56,186 bases of DNA from CAYLVJ01 sp964615425 (GTDB taxonomy: Bacteria > Patescibacteriota > Minisyncoccia > Minisyncoccales > CAYTKG01), in contig CAZTOB010000001.1 of NCBI GenBank assembly GCA_964615425.1, positions 1-56,186 of the forward strand, given 5' to 3'. Every line of letters starts with the position of its first letter. The stretch's first letter is position 1. Position numbers and translations under genes: made by a program. The notes beneath the pieces are model-generated. The model made no database searches, had not been told where the DNA came from, and saw nothing but the letters and a program-made list of their open reading frames with translations. Shown in pieces: positions 46,521 to 53,071 of this stretch.

Positions 46521-46708
46521 ATAAACGAAGAAGGGGAGAAGTAGGAGAAATACTTTCCTAAAGAAAGCCGCGCTTAAGCTGAGAAGCGGTGGAAAAGTTT
46601 CTCTCGAAAGGAGCCCTGGAGTTTTAAAGTAAATTAAGAGCCTCTTTTTAAGAGGAATTAGGGTGGAACCGCCCCATTGGGTCCCTACGACGAGAGTCGT
46701 AGTTTTTT
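46521..46708 (+). promoter_or_regulatory. T-box riboswitch upstream of glyS
   Basis: A leader of about 190 nt with the T-box sequence AGGGTGGAACCGC (46660-46672), whose central bases pair with the tRNA acceptor end. The intrinsic terminator CTACGAC/GTCGTAG plus TTTTTT (46685-46708) competes with the antiterminator. Upstream lie Stem-I-like elements (AGAAGTAGGAGAAATAC, a GC-rich hairpin around 46567-46590). GGA at 46610-46612 is a candidate Gly specifier codon, but its placement in a bulge was not proven by folding. Uncharged tRNA-Gly should permit read-through into glyS. Confidence 0.88.
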
Positions 46709-46726
46709 ATTCTAAATTAAGAAAAT

Positions 46727-48109
46727 ATGTCAAAAACAAAAATGGAAAAACTGGTTTCACTTTGTAAGAGAAGAGGTTTTGTTTATCAAACCTCTAAGAT
46801 TTATGGAGGACTGGCTGGTTTTTATGATTACGGACCTTTGGGAGCGGAAGTGATACGTAATTTAAAAAACTTGTGGTGGAAAGAGATGGTTCACAATATG
46901 GAGAACGTTTATGGTATTGACGGATCCATTATTTTACACCCCAAGGTCTGGCAGGCAAGCGGCCATGTTGAGGGTTTTGACGACCCCTTAGTTGAATGTT
47001 TGGAGTGTAATAAAAGAGTGAGAGCGGATAAGTTGGAAGGTTGGCGAGCGAAAAAAAACGAAAAAGGAGAGTGGGAAGTTTTAAAAGTAGGCGAGCGGGA
47101 ATGTCCTTACTGCGGAGGGGAGCTAGGAACTGAAGTCAACCAATTTAACTTGATGATGAAAACTTATCTCGGATCTGTCACCGGGGAAAAGACAGAAACT
47201 TTTCTTAAGGGTGAATCTTGCCAAAATACTTATTTAAACTTCAAGCCGGTTTTGGATTCTTTTTCTCCCAAACTTCCCTTCGGAATCGCACAAATCGGAA
47301 AAGCATTTAGAAATGAGATAACATTTGGAAAATTCATCTTCAAAACACGGGAGTTTGAACAGTGGGACGTTGAGTTTTTTGTTCACCCCGAGGAGGCCGA
47401 TAACGCCTATGAAGATTGGAAGAAGATAAGGTGGGATTGGTTTGTCCGTTCGGTCGGGATTGATGAGAAAAAATTAAGATGGAGGCGCCATACGAAAGAC
47501 GAACTTATTTTTTATGCCCGGGATGCGTGGGATATAGAATACGAGTATCCTTTCGGGTGGGACGAACTTGAAGGTCTCCACGACAGGTCTGATTATGACT
47601 TAAAACAGCACAGCAAATGGAGCGGCGAGGACTTGAAATATCGGACTCCGGACGATGAAAAGTTTTATCCTTTCATAATCGAGGCTTCTGGAGGAGTGGA
47701 TAGAACTTTTTTAGCTTTAATGCTTAATTCCCTGAGAGAAGAAGAAGGTAGAAGTTACTTGAAAATTAAGCCTTGTTTGGCACCTTATCAGGTGGCCGTT
47801 TTTCCTCTTTTAGCCAACAAGCCTGAGCTCGTTCAAAAAGCGAGGAAAGTCTTTAAAAACCTGCAAAAAAAGTTTCACATGGCTTGGGATGACAGAGGAA
47901 ACATTGGAAAGCGTTATTTTGCTCAAGATGAAATAGGCACCCCCTTCTGTGTGACGGTGGACTTTGATACACTTAAAGATGAAACGGTTACTATAAGAGA
48001 TCGGGATACGACCAGCCAAATCAGAGTGAAGCTAAAAGATCTATCTGAAGTTTTGGAGAAACTTATAAACGAAGAGAAAACTTTTGAGGGGGTCGGTAAA
48101 AAAGTGTAA
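46727..48109 (+). CDS. glyS: glycyl-tRNA synthetase, single-chain type
   Basis: 460 residues of the dimeric (alpha2) class II GlyRS, not the tetrameric GlyQ/GlyS type. Motifs: YQTSKIYGGLAGFYDYGPLGAEVIRNLKNLWW, FKPVLDSFSPKLPFGIAQIGKAFRNEIT...REFEQWDVEFF (motif 2), EYPFGWDELEGLHDRSDYDLKQHSKWSGEDL, and the C-terminal GVDRTFLALML (motif 3) plus the anticodon-binding domain AVFPLLANKPELVQKARKVFKNLQKKF. A CXXC pair ECLECNK...CPYCGG forms a probable zinc site in the insertion. Expression is under a T-box. No Shine-Dalgarno is apparent before the ATG. Confidence 0.96.
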   Translation: MSKTKMEKLVSLCKRRGFVYQTSKIYGGLAGFYDYGPLGAEVIRNLKNLWWKEMVHNMENVYGIDGSIILHPKVWQASGHVEGFDDPLVECLECNKRVRADKLEGWRAKKNEKGEWEVLKVGERECPYCGGELGTEVNQFNLMMKTYLGSVTGEKTETFLKGESCQNTYLNFKPVLDSFSPKLPFGIAQIGKAFRNEITFGKFIFKTREFEQWDVEFFVHPEEADNAYEDWKKIRWDWFVRSVGIDEKKLRWRRHTKDELIFYARDAWDIEYEYPFGWDELEGLHDRSDYDLKQHSKWSGEDLKYRTPDDEKFYPFIIEASGGVDRTFLALMLNSLREEEGRSYLKIKPCLAPYQVAVFPLLANKPELVQKARKVFKNLQKKFHMAWDDRGNIGKRYFAQDEIGTPFCVTVDFDTLKDETVTIRDRDTTSQIRVKLKDLSEVLEKLINEEKTFEGVGKKV

Positions 48110-48122
48110 CCAATTAAAATAT

Positions 48123-48437
48123 ATGTTTTTACCTATATTAATTGCTGGGTTTGGAGGGGGAGTGGTAAGAGGGTTAGTGGGATTTATAAAACACCAGTTT
48201 TCCTACAAGAATGTGGGCTTTAACCTTCCTTATTTTTTCTCCATGTGTTTTCTTTCAGGGGTGGTCGGGGTTTTAGTTGCTGGTGCCGGGGAGAGTTTGG
48301 GCATGCGTTTTTTTGGAGGAACTTTTACTCCAGCCCTTGCTTTTTTTATCGGTTACGCAGGCGGTGATTTCGTGGAAAACGTGGTTAAAATCATTCTCAA
48401 AAGACCGGAGCTTTATTCTTTTAAGAAAAAAATCTAA
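48123..48437 (+). CDS. small membrane protein, unknown (1)
   Basis: 104 residues starting at the ATG at 48123; the frame extends upstream but only over the glyS end. Hydrophobic segments at about 1-16, 35-60 and 70-90 with small-residue-rich helices (AGFGGGVVRGLVGFI, GVVGVLVAGAGESLGM, TPALAFFIGYAGGDFVENVV). No family recognised, although glycine-rich helices and the FIGYAGGDFVE stretch resemble small phage-holin-like or PIN-type proteins only in general composition. It opens a cluster of three small membrane genes spaced by 1-3 nt. Confidence 0.55.
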   Translation: MFLPILIAGFGGGVVRGLVGFIKHQFSYKNVGFNLPYFFSMCFLSGVVGVLVAGAGESLGMRFFGGTFTPALAFFIGYAGGDFVENVVKIILKRPELYSFKKKI

Positions 48438-48439
48438 AT

Positions 48440-48613
48440 ATGAGTGGAATAGTTATTCTTTTACTGGGAATTTTTTTGGTGCTTATTGTTTTTTATCTTA
48501 AATCCCAGGGGGCGAGCCTGATTGACGCTATAACGATAGTACTTTTTTATATCTTTTTGATTTGGTTTTTCTTGACTCAGTTTCCTCTTTCTGAAGGGAA
48601 CAACTTTTTTTAA
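48440..48613 (+). CDS. small membrane protein, unknown (2)
   Basis: 57 residues between the two neighbouring membrane genes, with gaps of 2 nt and 1 nt. Two hydrophobic helices (about 3-20 and 33-48) joined by KSQGASLIDA; short polar tail SEGNNFF. The tight packing and same-strand stop/start pattern (ATAATG-like) support a real gene. No recognisable domain. Confidence 0.6.
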   Translation: MSGIVILLLGIFLVLIVFYLKSQGASLIDAITIVLFYIFLIWFFLTQFPLSEGNNFF

Positions 48614-48614
48614 T

Positions 48615-49163
48615 ATGAAAAACAAAAGACTAAAGATTTCTCTTTTTTTATCCTTGTTGGCGTTTTTAATTCCTGCTGTTTTAGGTTTTTTGTGGGGCGG
48701 GAGTGACGCGGCCCGGGAGGTTCTTTTCATTACCGACAAGCTTTTTTCTATGGTAGCTCCTATTGAGCCATTCAACCTCTTTGTTTTTTTGTTGTTTTTA
48801 GATTTTTTACTCTTGTCTTTTTTTGCTCTTTCTTCTTTTTTCCTTTCCCTGCCCTCTCTTTTTTATTTGTCTTTTTATTCTTTTTTGATTGGAGCGGCGG
48901 TTCGGATTTCGGGGGTTGGTCTAGTTTTTTTTCTGCTTTTTCCTTTTTCAGTTTTTAAAATTTTTCCTTTGATCTTGGCTACCTTTTTTTGCCTACAGTT
49001 TTCAGGAGCTTTAGTTCTAGAATTATTTTCGGATGAATTTTCTTTTCCTAAAAAGGAAGCGAAGGTTTTTTTAAAAAAAATTGTTTTACTTTTTCCTCTC
49101 TTTTCCTTTTTTAGTTTTCTTGAAGTTTGGGGAATTCCTTTTGTCTTTCGTTTTTTTACTTGA
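48615..49163 (+). CDS. multi-pass membrane protein, possible SpoIIM-like
   Basis: 182 residues with five hydrophobic helices (about 8-27, 55-80, 83-98, 99-130, 150-170). The PFSVFKIFPLILATFFCLQFSGALVLELF stretch has the spacing of the PHGxxExPAxxxAxxxGxxxG motif of SpoIIM/DUF95 proteins but without the His and Glu. An alternative is an unrelated small carrier. Its 3' end overlaps the promoter of the following micro-gene cassette (TTGACA at 49160). Low confidence in function. Confidence 0.5.
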   Translation: MKNKRLKISLFLSLLAFLIPAVLGFLWGGSDAAREVLFITDKLFSMVAPIEPFNLFVFLLFLDFLLLSFFALSSFFLSLPSLFYLSFYSFLIGAAVRISGVGLVFFLLFPFSVFKIFPLILATFFCLQFSGALVLELFSDEFSFPKKEAKVFLKKIVLLFPLFSFFSFLEVWGIPFVFRFFT

Positions 49164-49187
49164 CAAAAAACTTTATTTTTTTAAAAT
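49160..49187 (+). promoter_or_regulatory. promoter of micro-gene cassette 1
   Basis: TTGACA (49160-49165), 16-nt spacer, TAAAAT (49182-49187), among the best promoter matches here. Predicted start near 49194, giving a leader of about 200 nt to the micro-ORF at 49395. Confidence 0.75.
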
Positions 49188-49193
49188 GAAGGA

Positions 49194-49365
49194 AATAAAG
49201 ATTTCATGAGCTCAAGATTAATTACAATTCAACTCTTTCTTGTCACATGGTTTATTAACCTTGTGCCTTTTGGAGGGTTGAAAAGTAATCTTGAATTAAG
49301 CTAACGAAAAAATTTGAGAATACCTTTCAGCCCTTCCATCGGAGGGGCTGATTTGTTTTTTTGTT
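49194..49365 (+). ncRNA. candidate structured leader RNA / attenuator, cassette 1
   Basis: Foldable by eye into a long bulged hairpin. P1 is TCAAGATTA (49212-49220) with TAATCTTGA (49286-49294). P2 is TTCAAC (49228-49233) with GTTGAA (49277-49282). P3 is CACA-T-GGTT with AACC-T-TGTG around 49244-49265. A terminator-like hairpin follows: CAGCCCTTCC (49328-49337) with GGAGGGGCTG (49341-49350), loop ATC, then ATTTGTTTTTTT. Promoter, structure and terminator together suggest a regulated leader or a separate small RNA. It matches no RNA family that I recognise. Confidence 0.5.
49206..49304 (+). CDS. possible leader peptide, cassette 1
   Basis: A 32-codon ORF (MSSRLITIQLF...) inside the structured leader, with a hydrophobic middle. 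No Shine-Dalgarno. It could be an attenuation leader peptide or chance, because the same bases pair in P1-P3. Confidence 0.2.
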   Translation: MSSRLITIQLFLVTWFINLVPFGGLKSNLELS

Positions 49366-49391
49366 CCTTAGCTCTTTTAAAGGAGGTGAGA
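49327..49391 (+). repeat. duplicated hairpin-SD leader, copy 1
   Basis: About 65 nt very similar to 49713-49775: hairpin with loop ATC, ATTTG plus T-run, GTTCCTTAG, then TTAAAGGAGGTGAGA. TCCTT and AAGGA can pair and would hide the Shine-Dalgarno. Differences inside the hairpin stem keep pairing (A-T versus G-T; T-G versus T-A). Confidence 0.85.
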
Positions 49392-49394
49392 TAC

Positions 49395-49520
49395 ATGAGT
49401 GGGCTCAGGGAGAGGATTGTTTGTCCCGACTGCGGCAGGGTCTACTGCGGAGAAATATGTCCGCAGTGCGGGCAGACAAAGGAGGAGGCGGCTCAGTCCG
49501 CTTCAAAGAAGGGGAGTTGA
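49395..49520 (+). CDS. zinc-ribbon micro-protein
   Basis: 41 residues with a perfect Shine-Dalgarno (AAAGGAGGTGA) 5 nt before the ATG, the strongest in the window. The core is CPDCGRVYCGEICPQCGQ (about 10-27), five cysteines arranged as two CxxC knuckles with one extra Cys, a treble-clef or ribbon-like zinc site. The C-terminus is a small charged tail (KEEAAQSASKKGS). Codons are clearly richer in G and C than those of neighbouring genes (CGG, GGC, GCG, CTC), unlike the AT-rich surroundings, which hints at strong selection or transfer. Function unknown. A longer in-frame start upstream would run through the hairpin leader and was rejected. Confidence 0.65.
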   Translation: MSGLRERIVCPDCGRVYCGEICPQCGQTKEEAAQSASKKGS

Positions 49521-49536
49521 CTTTTTTCCCCTTAAG

Positions 49537-49564
49537 GGGCGGAGAAGATTAATCTTCTCCGCCC
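49537..49564. repeat. 28-bp perfect palindrome
   Basis: Arms GGGCGGAGAAGATT and AATCTTCTCCGCCC with no spacer. There is no T-tract, so a factor-binding site or a 3' stabilising hairpin is as likely as a terminator. Confidence 0.8.
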
Positions 49565-49578
49565 AAATCAATCTAAAA

Positions 49579-49671
49579 ATGAATTTGTTTGAAATAAAAA
49601 AATTAGTTAATTTTTTCTTCATCCTTCTTATTGAAGGTCTCTTTATCGTTTTTTTGTTCCGGGAGGGTTGA
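49579..49671 (+). CDS. possible leader peptide, cassette 2
   Basis: A 30-codon ORF (MNLFEIKKLVNFFF...) with one hydrophobic stretch, in the same relative place as the ORF in leader 1. No Shine-Dalgarno; not similar in sequence to it. May be chance. Confidence 0.25.
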   Translation: MNLFEIKKLVNFFFILLIEGLFIVFLFREG

Positions 49672-49712
49672 AGAATGGTTTTAAATAAATAAAAACAACT
49701 TAAGGTTATTCT

Positions 49713-49775
49713 TCGGCCCTTCCATCGGAAGGGCTGATTTGTTTTTTGTTCCTTAGTTTCTTAAAGGAGGTGAGA
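49713..49775 (+). repeat. duplicated hairpin-SD leader, copy 2
   Basis: Second copy of the 49327-49391 element. Stem CGGCCCTTCC (49714-49723) with GGAAGGGCTG (49727-49736), loop ATC, T-run, GTTCCTTAG, and TTAAAGGAGGTGAGA before the micro-ORF at 49779. An outer stem GAAGAAT (49670-49676) with ATTCTTC (49708-49714) precedes it. Confidence 0.85.
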
Positions 49776-49778
49776 AGG

Positions 49779-49889
49779 ATGTTCAAGATCATGGTGCCTA
49801 AGAAGAAAAAGGAGAAGAAGAAAAAGGAAGAGAATTCTTCCAAGAAAGTTTCTTCTCCTACACCTAAGGGGGTTAATATCTCTCCTTAG
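49779..49889 (+). CDS. Lys-rich micropeptide
   Basis: 36 residues behind a perfect Shine-Dalgarno (AAAGGAGGTGA) 4 nt before the ATG. MFKIMVP is followed by a run dominated by Lys and Glu (about 8-18), then a Ser/Pro-rich end. No homology to the zinc-ribbon micro-protein of cassette 1, although the two leaders are almost identical. Strong AAG use for Lys contrasts with the AAA preference nearby. It could bind nucleic acid or ribosomes by charge; this is speculation. Closed by a strong terminator. Confidence 0.55.
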   Translation: MFKIMVPKKKKEKKKKEENSSKKVSSPTPKGVNISP

Positions 49890-49904
49890 GAAAGCTCTTT
49901 TACG

Positions 49905-49931
49905 AGAAGGGGGAAGCCCCCCTTCTTTTTT
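49905..49931 (+). terminator. terminator of micro-gene cassette 2
   Basis: Stem GAAGGGGG/CCCCCTTC with a 4-nt loop, followed by TTTTTTAT. Ends the twin-cassette region before the permease. Confidence 0.85.
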
Positions 49932-49971
49932 ATTTGATGATTTTTTTGGTAAAATTAGACAGAGTGAAAAA

Positions 49972-51123
49972 ATGAAAGTGTTTAAAAAAATATTTGAAAA
50001 TAAAAAGTGGAAAGCGGTTGCTACTTTGGTGGGAACAACCATAGGGGCCGGGATGTTCGGCCTCCCTTATGTTGTAGTCAGGGTTGGTTTTCCATTAGGC
50101 TTTCTTTACCTTCTTTTTTTAGGAGGAGTTGTTTTGTTTTTAAACCTTGCTTACGGGGAGGTGATACTTAGAACGCCGGGAGATCATCAGTTCAGTGGTT
50201 ATTTAAATTTTTATTTAAAGCCGAAGGAGCATATTTTACGTTTCGCCGAGCTGGTCAGTTTTTTCATCTCTGCCTATGGAGCTCTTCTTGCTTACCTGGT
50301 TAAGGTGGGGGATTTTTCAGTTCTTCTTTTCGGAAGAAGGGGTCCTGATTTTTACAGCTTGTTGTTTTTTGCTTTGGCGGCTGTTGCTCTTCATTTTGGA
50401 TTGCGGTGGGTTTCTTTTTTTGACTTTATGGCGGTTTTTTTAATTTTTTTAGTTTTAGGAGGCCTTTTTATTTTTAACTTTTCACATATTAATCCGGAGA
50501 TTTTAAAAAAGATTGATTTCGGGTTTTTCTTTTTACCCTACGGAGTTATTTTATTTGCTTTAAACGGGAGTTCGGTTATTCCTGAGATGGAAGAGGTTTT
50601 AAGAAAAAAACATGGAAAATTAAAAAGCGCCGTAGTGATAGGGACACTGATCCCTCTTGTTGTTTATTTTGTTTTCGTTGGTTTAGTGGGAGGAATCTGC
50701 GGAGAAAGTGTTTCTCCCGACTCCGTTTCCTGCCTGCCCGGCATTCTTCCTTCTTGGGCGGTCAGCCTTACTGCTTTTTTAGGAATTTTGACTATGAGCA
50801 GTTCTTTTGTAAGTTTTTCTTATGTTTTAAGAGAGCGTTGGCATCGGGATTACAAGTTTCCTAAATTTTGGTCTTTTGTTTTGGTTCTTTTTCCTCCTCT
50901 TGCTCTTTTCTTCTTGGGGGTCAGGGATTTTTTGGGAATAATAGAGTTTAGTGGGGCTGTTTCAATCGGGCTGATCGGAATTCTTATTCTTCTTATGCAC
51001 AAAAGAGCCAAGTCGCTGGGCAAAAGAGAGCCGGTTTACAAACTAAAAATCCCTTTAAAGGTTCGTTGGCTGCTTGTTTTTGTTTTTATAAGTGGGGCGG
51101 TTCTTTCTTTACTTTTTAATTAA
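49972..51123 (+). CDS. amino acid permease (AAAP/Tyr-Trp type)
   Basis: 383 residues with about eleven helices. The first helix has ATLVGTTIGAGMFGLPYVVVRVGF (about 17-40), the unwound, substrate-binding GxGxxxLP motif of the APC superfamily and especially the hydroxy/aromatic amino acid (HAAAP) group. Helix 6 includes FALNGSSVIPEMEEVLRKK, with the family's PE motif. One end segment is longer and basic. Substrate is probably an aromatic or small neutral amino acid. In a genome with few biosynthetic genes in view, this is likely a nutrient importer. -10-like TAAAAT at 49950-49955, about 16 nt before the ATG. Confidence 0.82.
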   Translation: MKVFKKIFENKKWKAVATLVGTTIGAGMFGLPYVVVRVGFPLGFLYLLFLGGVVLFLNLAYGEVILRTPGDHQFSGYLNFYLKPKEHILRFAELVSFFISAYGALLAYLVKVGDFSVLLFGRRGPDFYSLLFFALAAVALHFGLRWVSFFDFMAVFLIFLVLGGLFIFNFSHINPEILKKIDFGFFFLPYGVILFALNGSSVIPEMEEVLRKKHGKLKSAVVIGTLIPLVVYFVFVGLVGGICGESVSPDSVSCLPGILPSWAVSLTAFLGILTMSSSFVSFSYVLRERWHRDYKFPKFWSFVLVLFPPLALFFLGVRDFLGIIEFSGAVSIGLIGILILLMHKRAKSLGKREPVYKLKIPLKVRWLLVFVFISGAVLSLLFN

Positions 51124-51128
51124 AAATA

Positions 51129-51965
51129 ATGACCGGTAAAAATTTTTCAAGGTGGTTTCTGATTTTAATTGGATTTGTCTTTTTGTTTTTCATTTGGGTT
51201 CGTTTTGTGGAACCCAACGTTTTATCCCTTGAGGAGTTGGAGTTTAGCTTTAGTACTTTCCCGAACGAAGAAATTACCATTCTTCATTTGAGCGATCTTC
51301 ATTCTTTTGGATACGGAGAAAAAGAAAAAAAATTAGTTAACGCAGCTAAAAGGTTGGATCCCGACTTTATTTTTATTACAGGAGACCTTATTGACTGGAG
51401 AACGTCAGATTTTGAAGACTGCGCTCTGTTTTGGCGAGATCTAAGCGAGAATTTTGAAGGGCGAGTTTTTGCTGTTTACGGTAACCACGAACATAAAAAT
51501 CCGGTCTTTAGCCGGATAGGACCCGCCTTGGAGAAAAGCGGGATAAGAGTTTTGGTAAACGAAAGGATAAAAATTGAGCTGGAAAGAGGCGGTTATTTTT
51601 ATCTTTTGGGAGTGGATGATCCGCGTTTGGGACATGACAACGTTTCAGAAACATTTGTTGACCCTTATATCCCCGGGCCTAAAATTCTTTTAGCTCATTC
51701 TCCTGAGATTTTTAGAAAAGTGAAGAAAAAAGAAGTCGACTTGGTTTTAGTCGGGCATACTCACGGTTGTCAAATTAACGTGCCGATCATCCGAGAGTGG
51801 TTTCTGCCTCTGGCATATGACAAAAGGTATAAGCAGGGGCTTTTTGAAGAGAGCGGGACTTATCTTTATGTCAACCGGGGAGTGGGGGAAACCTATCTTC
51901 CTTTCCGTTTCAACTCCTTTCCTGAGGTAACCTTGATCACCATAAACAAAGAGTCGGACCCTTAA
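51129..51965 (+). CDS. membrane-anchored metallophosphoesterase, YkuE-like
   Basis: 278 residues: one N-terminal membrane helix (about 8-26) and an extracytoplasmic or membrane-proximal calcineurin-like domain. Dimetal motifs are LHLSDLHSFG (54-63), FITGDLIDW (81-89), AVYGNHEHK (117-125), LLAHSPEI, and LVGHTHGCQINVPIIREW. The GHTHGCQI variant is typical of the YkuE/UDP-diacylglucosamine-like group, which cleaves lipid-linked phosphodiesters at the membrane. The position 5 nt after the permease makes a two-gene unit. Substrate unknown. Confidence 0.87.
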   Translation: MTGKNFSRWFLILIGFVFLFFIWVRFVEPNVLSLEELEFSFSTFPNEEITILHLSDLHSFGYGEKEKKLVNAAKRLDPDFIFITGDLIDWRTSDFEDCALFWRDLSENFEGRVFAVYGNHEHKNPVFSRIGPALEKSGIRVLVNERIKIELERGGYFYLLGVDDPRLGHDNVSETFVDPYIPGPKILLAHSPEIFRKVKKKEVDLVLVGHTHGCQINVPIIREWFLPLAYDKRYKQGLFEESGTYLYVNRGVGETYLPFRFNSFPEVTLITINKESDP

Positions 51966-51970
51966 ATTTT

Positions 51971-52990
51971 TTAATTTGGCTTCCAGGTTATCGCCTTTTC
52001 TTCTATTTCGAAATTGCCGGGGAGGAATTTTTCTATAATTTCCATGTTTGTTTCGGCGTGATTTGTAATGCGGGAGGGCTTTATAATGCTTTTTTTATTA
52101 GACAAAGCCATGTAGGGTAAGAGCTGGTCGGTTGTATGTTGATCAACACAACCTTTTGACTTTATTTCTTTTAAAAAACTGGCGGCTGCCTCTTCACCTA
52201 CTTTTTCTGCTGACTTTCCCATTTTTCCTAAGTTGTCAATTCCTAAAATAGTTTCTTCGAGCTCTGCTATAATATTTATTACACTTCCCGTGCTTTCAGA
52301 CTCTGCGTAATCTATTTTTTCCTCAAAAGGCAGATTCAATCTGCCTAAAATTTGTTTCACCCCCGAGATTTGTCTTTCAGCCACCCTTTTTTCTTTTAGG
52401 TCTTTTGAGGCTCGAGAAATGATTTTCAAGGTTTTCATCTCTCCTCTTTTTTTAATCTTTATCGGCTTTATTTTCCCTGGAAAGAGAAATGCTTTAACTT
52501 GTGCTTTCCCCTTGGGATAAAACCCTCTTTTTTTGGTTTCGATTTTGACTTTTACTCCGTGTTTTTTCAGGATTTTTAAGAAAACGAGGTTGAAATGATC
52601 TAAGCTGGGTGAAAAGAAAGTGTCTGTTGCTCCTCCGTTGAAAGTGATCTTGACCGGTTTTTTTAGAACTAAAGCAAGAGGAAGGATTCCCTGCAAGATG
52701 AGAGTAATGCTTCCCGCCGTTTCTATTTTAATTTTTAAATCTCTCGGCTGAAGGTAAACGGGAGTAAAAGTAATCTCTTGGGAGCCGAGCTTGACTCCTT
52801 CGGTTTCAGCTCTTGTCAGGGCAGCAAGGGCCTTAATTGTTTTAAGGTGAGATCTTTTAAGTCCCGGGCTTTTTCTCCCTGCCCTTATTTTTGTAATCCG
52901 GCATGGTTTTTGAGTCACCGCCGAGAGGCTTGCAGCGGTTCTTAGAATTTGCCCTCCCCCTTCTTTTAGGTTGCCGTTTATTTCAATCAT
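51971..52990 (-). CDS. rtcA: RNA 3'-terminal phosphate cyclase RtcA
   Basis: 339 residues from the ATG at 52990 (MIEINGNLKEGGGQILRTA). The frame continues upstream but that part overlaps greA and lacks family features. EGGGQILRTA, KIRAGRKSPGLKRSHLKTI, ILQGILPLAL, TFNGGATDTFFSP, GFYPKGKAQV and the catalytic-histidine region DQHTTDQLLPYMALS are all conserved; the His is in QHTTDQ (about residue 293). The enzyme converts RNA 3'-phosphate to a 2',3'-cyclic phosphate using ATP. Convergent with the metallophosphoesterase gene; no rtcB in the window. Confidence 0.93.
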   Translation of the reverse strand: MIEINGNLKEGGGQILRTAASLSAVTQKPCRITKIRAGRKSPGLKRSHLKTIKALAALTRAETEGVKLGSQEITFTPVYLQPRDLKIKIETAGSITLILQGILPLALVLKKPVKITFNGGATDTFFSPSLDHFNLVFLKILKKHGVKVKIETKKRGFYPKGKAQVKAFLFPGKIKPIKIKKRGEMKTLKIISRASKDLKEKRVAERQISGVKQILGRLNLPFEEKIDYAESESTGSVINIIAELEETILGIDNLGKMGKSAEKVGEEAAASFLKEIKSKGCVDQHTTDQLLPYMALSNKKSIIKPSRITNHAETNMEIIEKFLPGNFEIEEKAITWKPN

Positions 52991-52999
52991 ATTTGTTTT

Positions 53000-53008
53000 A
53001 TCATAACA
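53000..53008 (-). promoter_or_regulatory. extended -10 of rtcA
   Basis: On minus: TGT then TATGAT (53000-53005), 9 nt before the ATG at 52990. No good -35. Divergent to the greA promoter. Confidence 0.4.
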
Positions 53009-53019
53009 TATTTTTATGC

Positions 53020-53048
53020 TTGACAGAGGGGTGAGGATGCTTGATAAT
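53020..53048 (+). promoter_or_regulatory. promoter of greA unit
   Basis: TTGACA (53020-53025), 17-nt spacer, GATAAT (53043-53048), leader about 17 nt. Confidence 0.7.
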
Positions 53049-53071
53049 GAACTAAGATTATTTTTCTCCTT

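Noticed and set aside
49314..49394. Longer start for the zinc-ribbon micro-protein
   Set aside because: It would translate through the hairpin and the Shine-Dalgarno; the perfect SD places initiation at 49395.
49537..49564. Palindrome as an intrinsic terminator
   Set aside because: No T-tract on either side, so I list it as a palindrome only.
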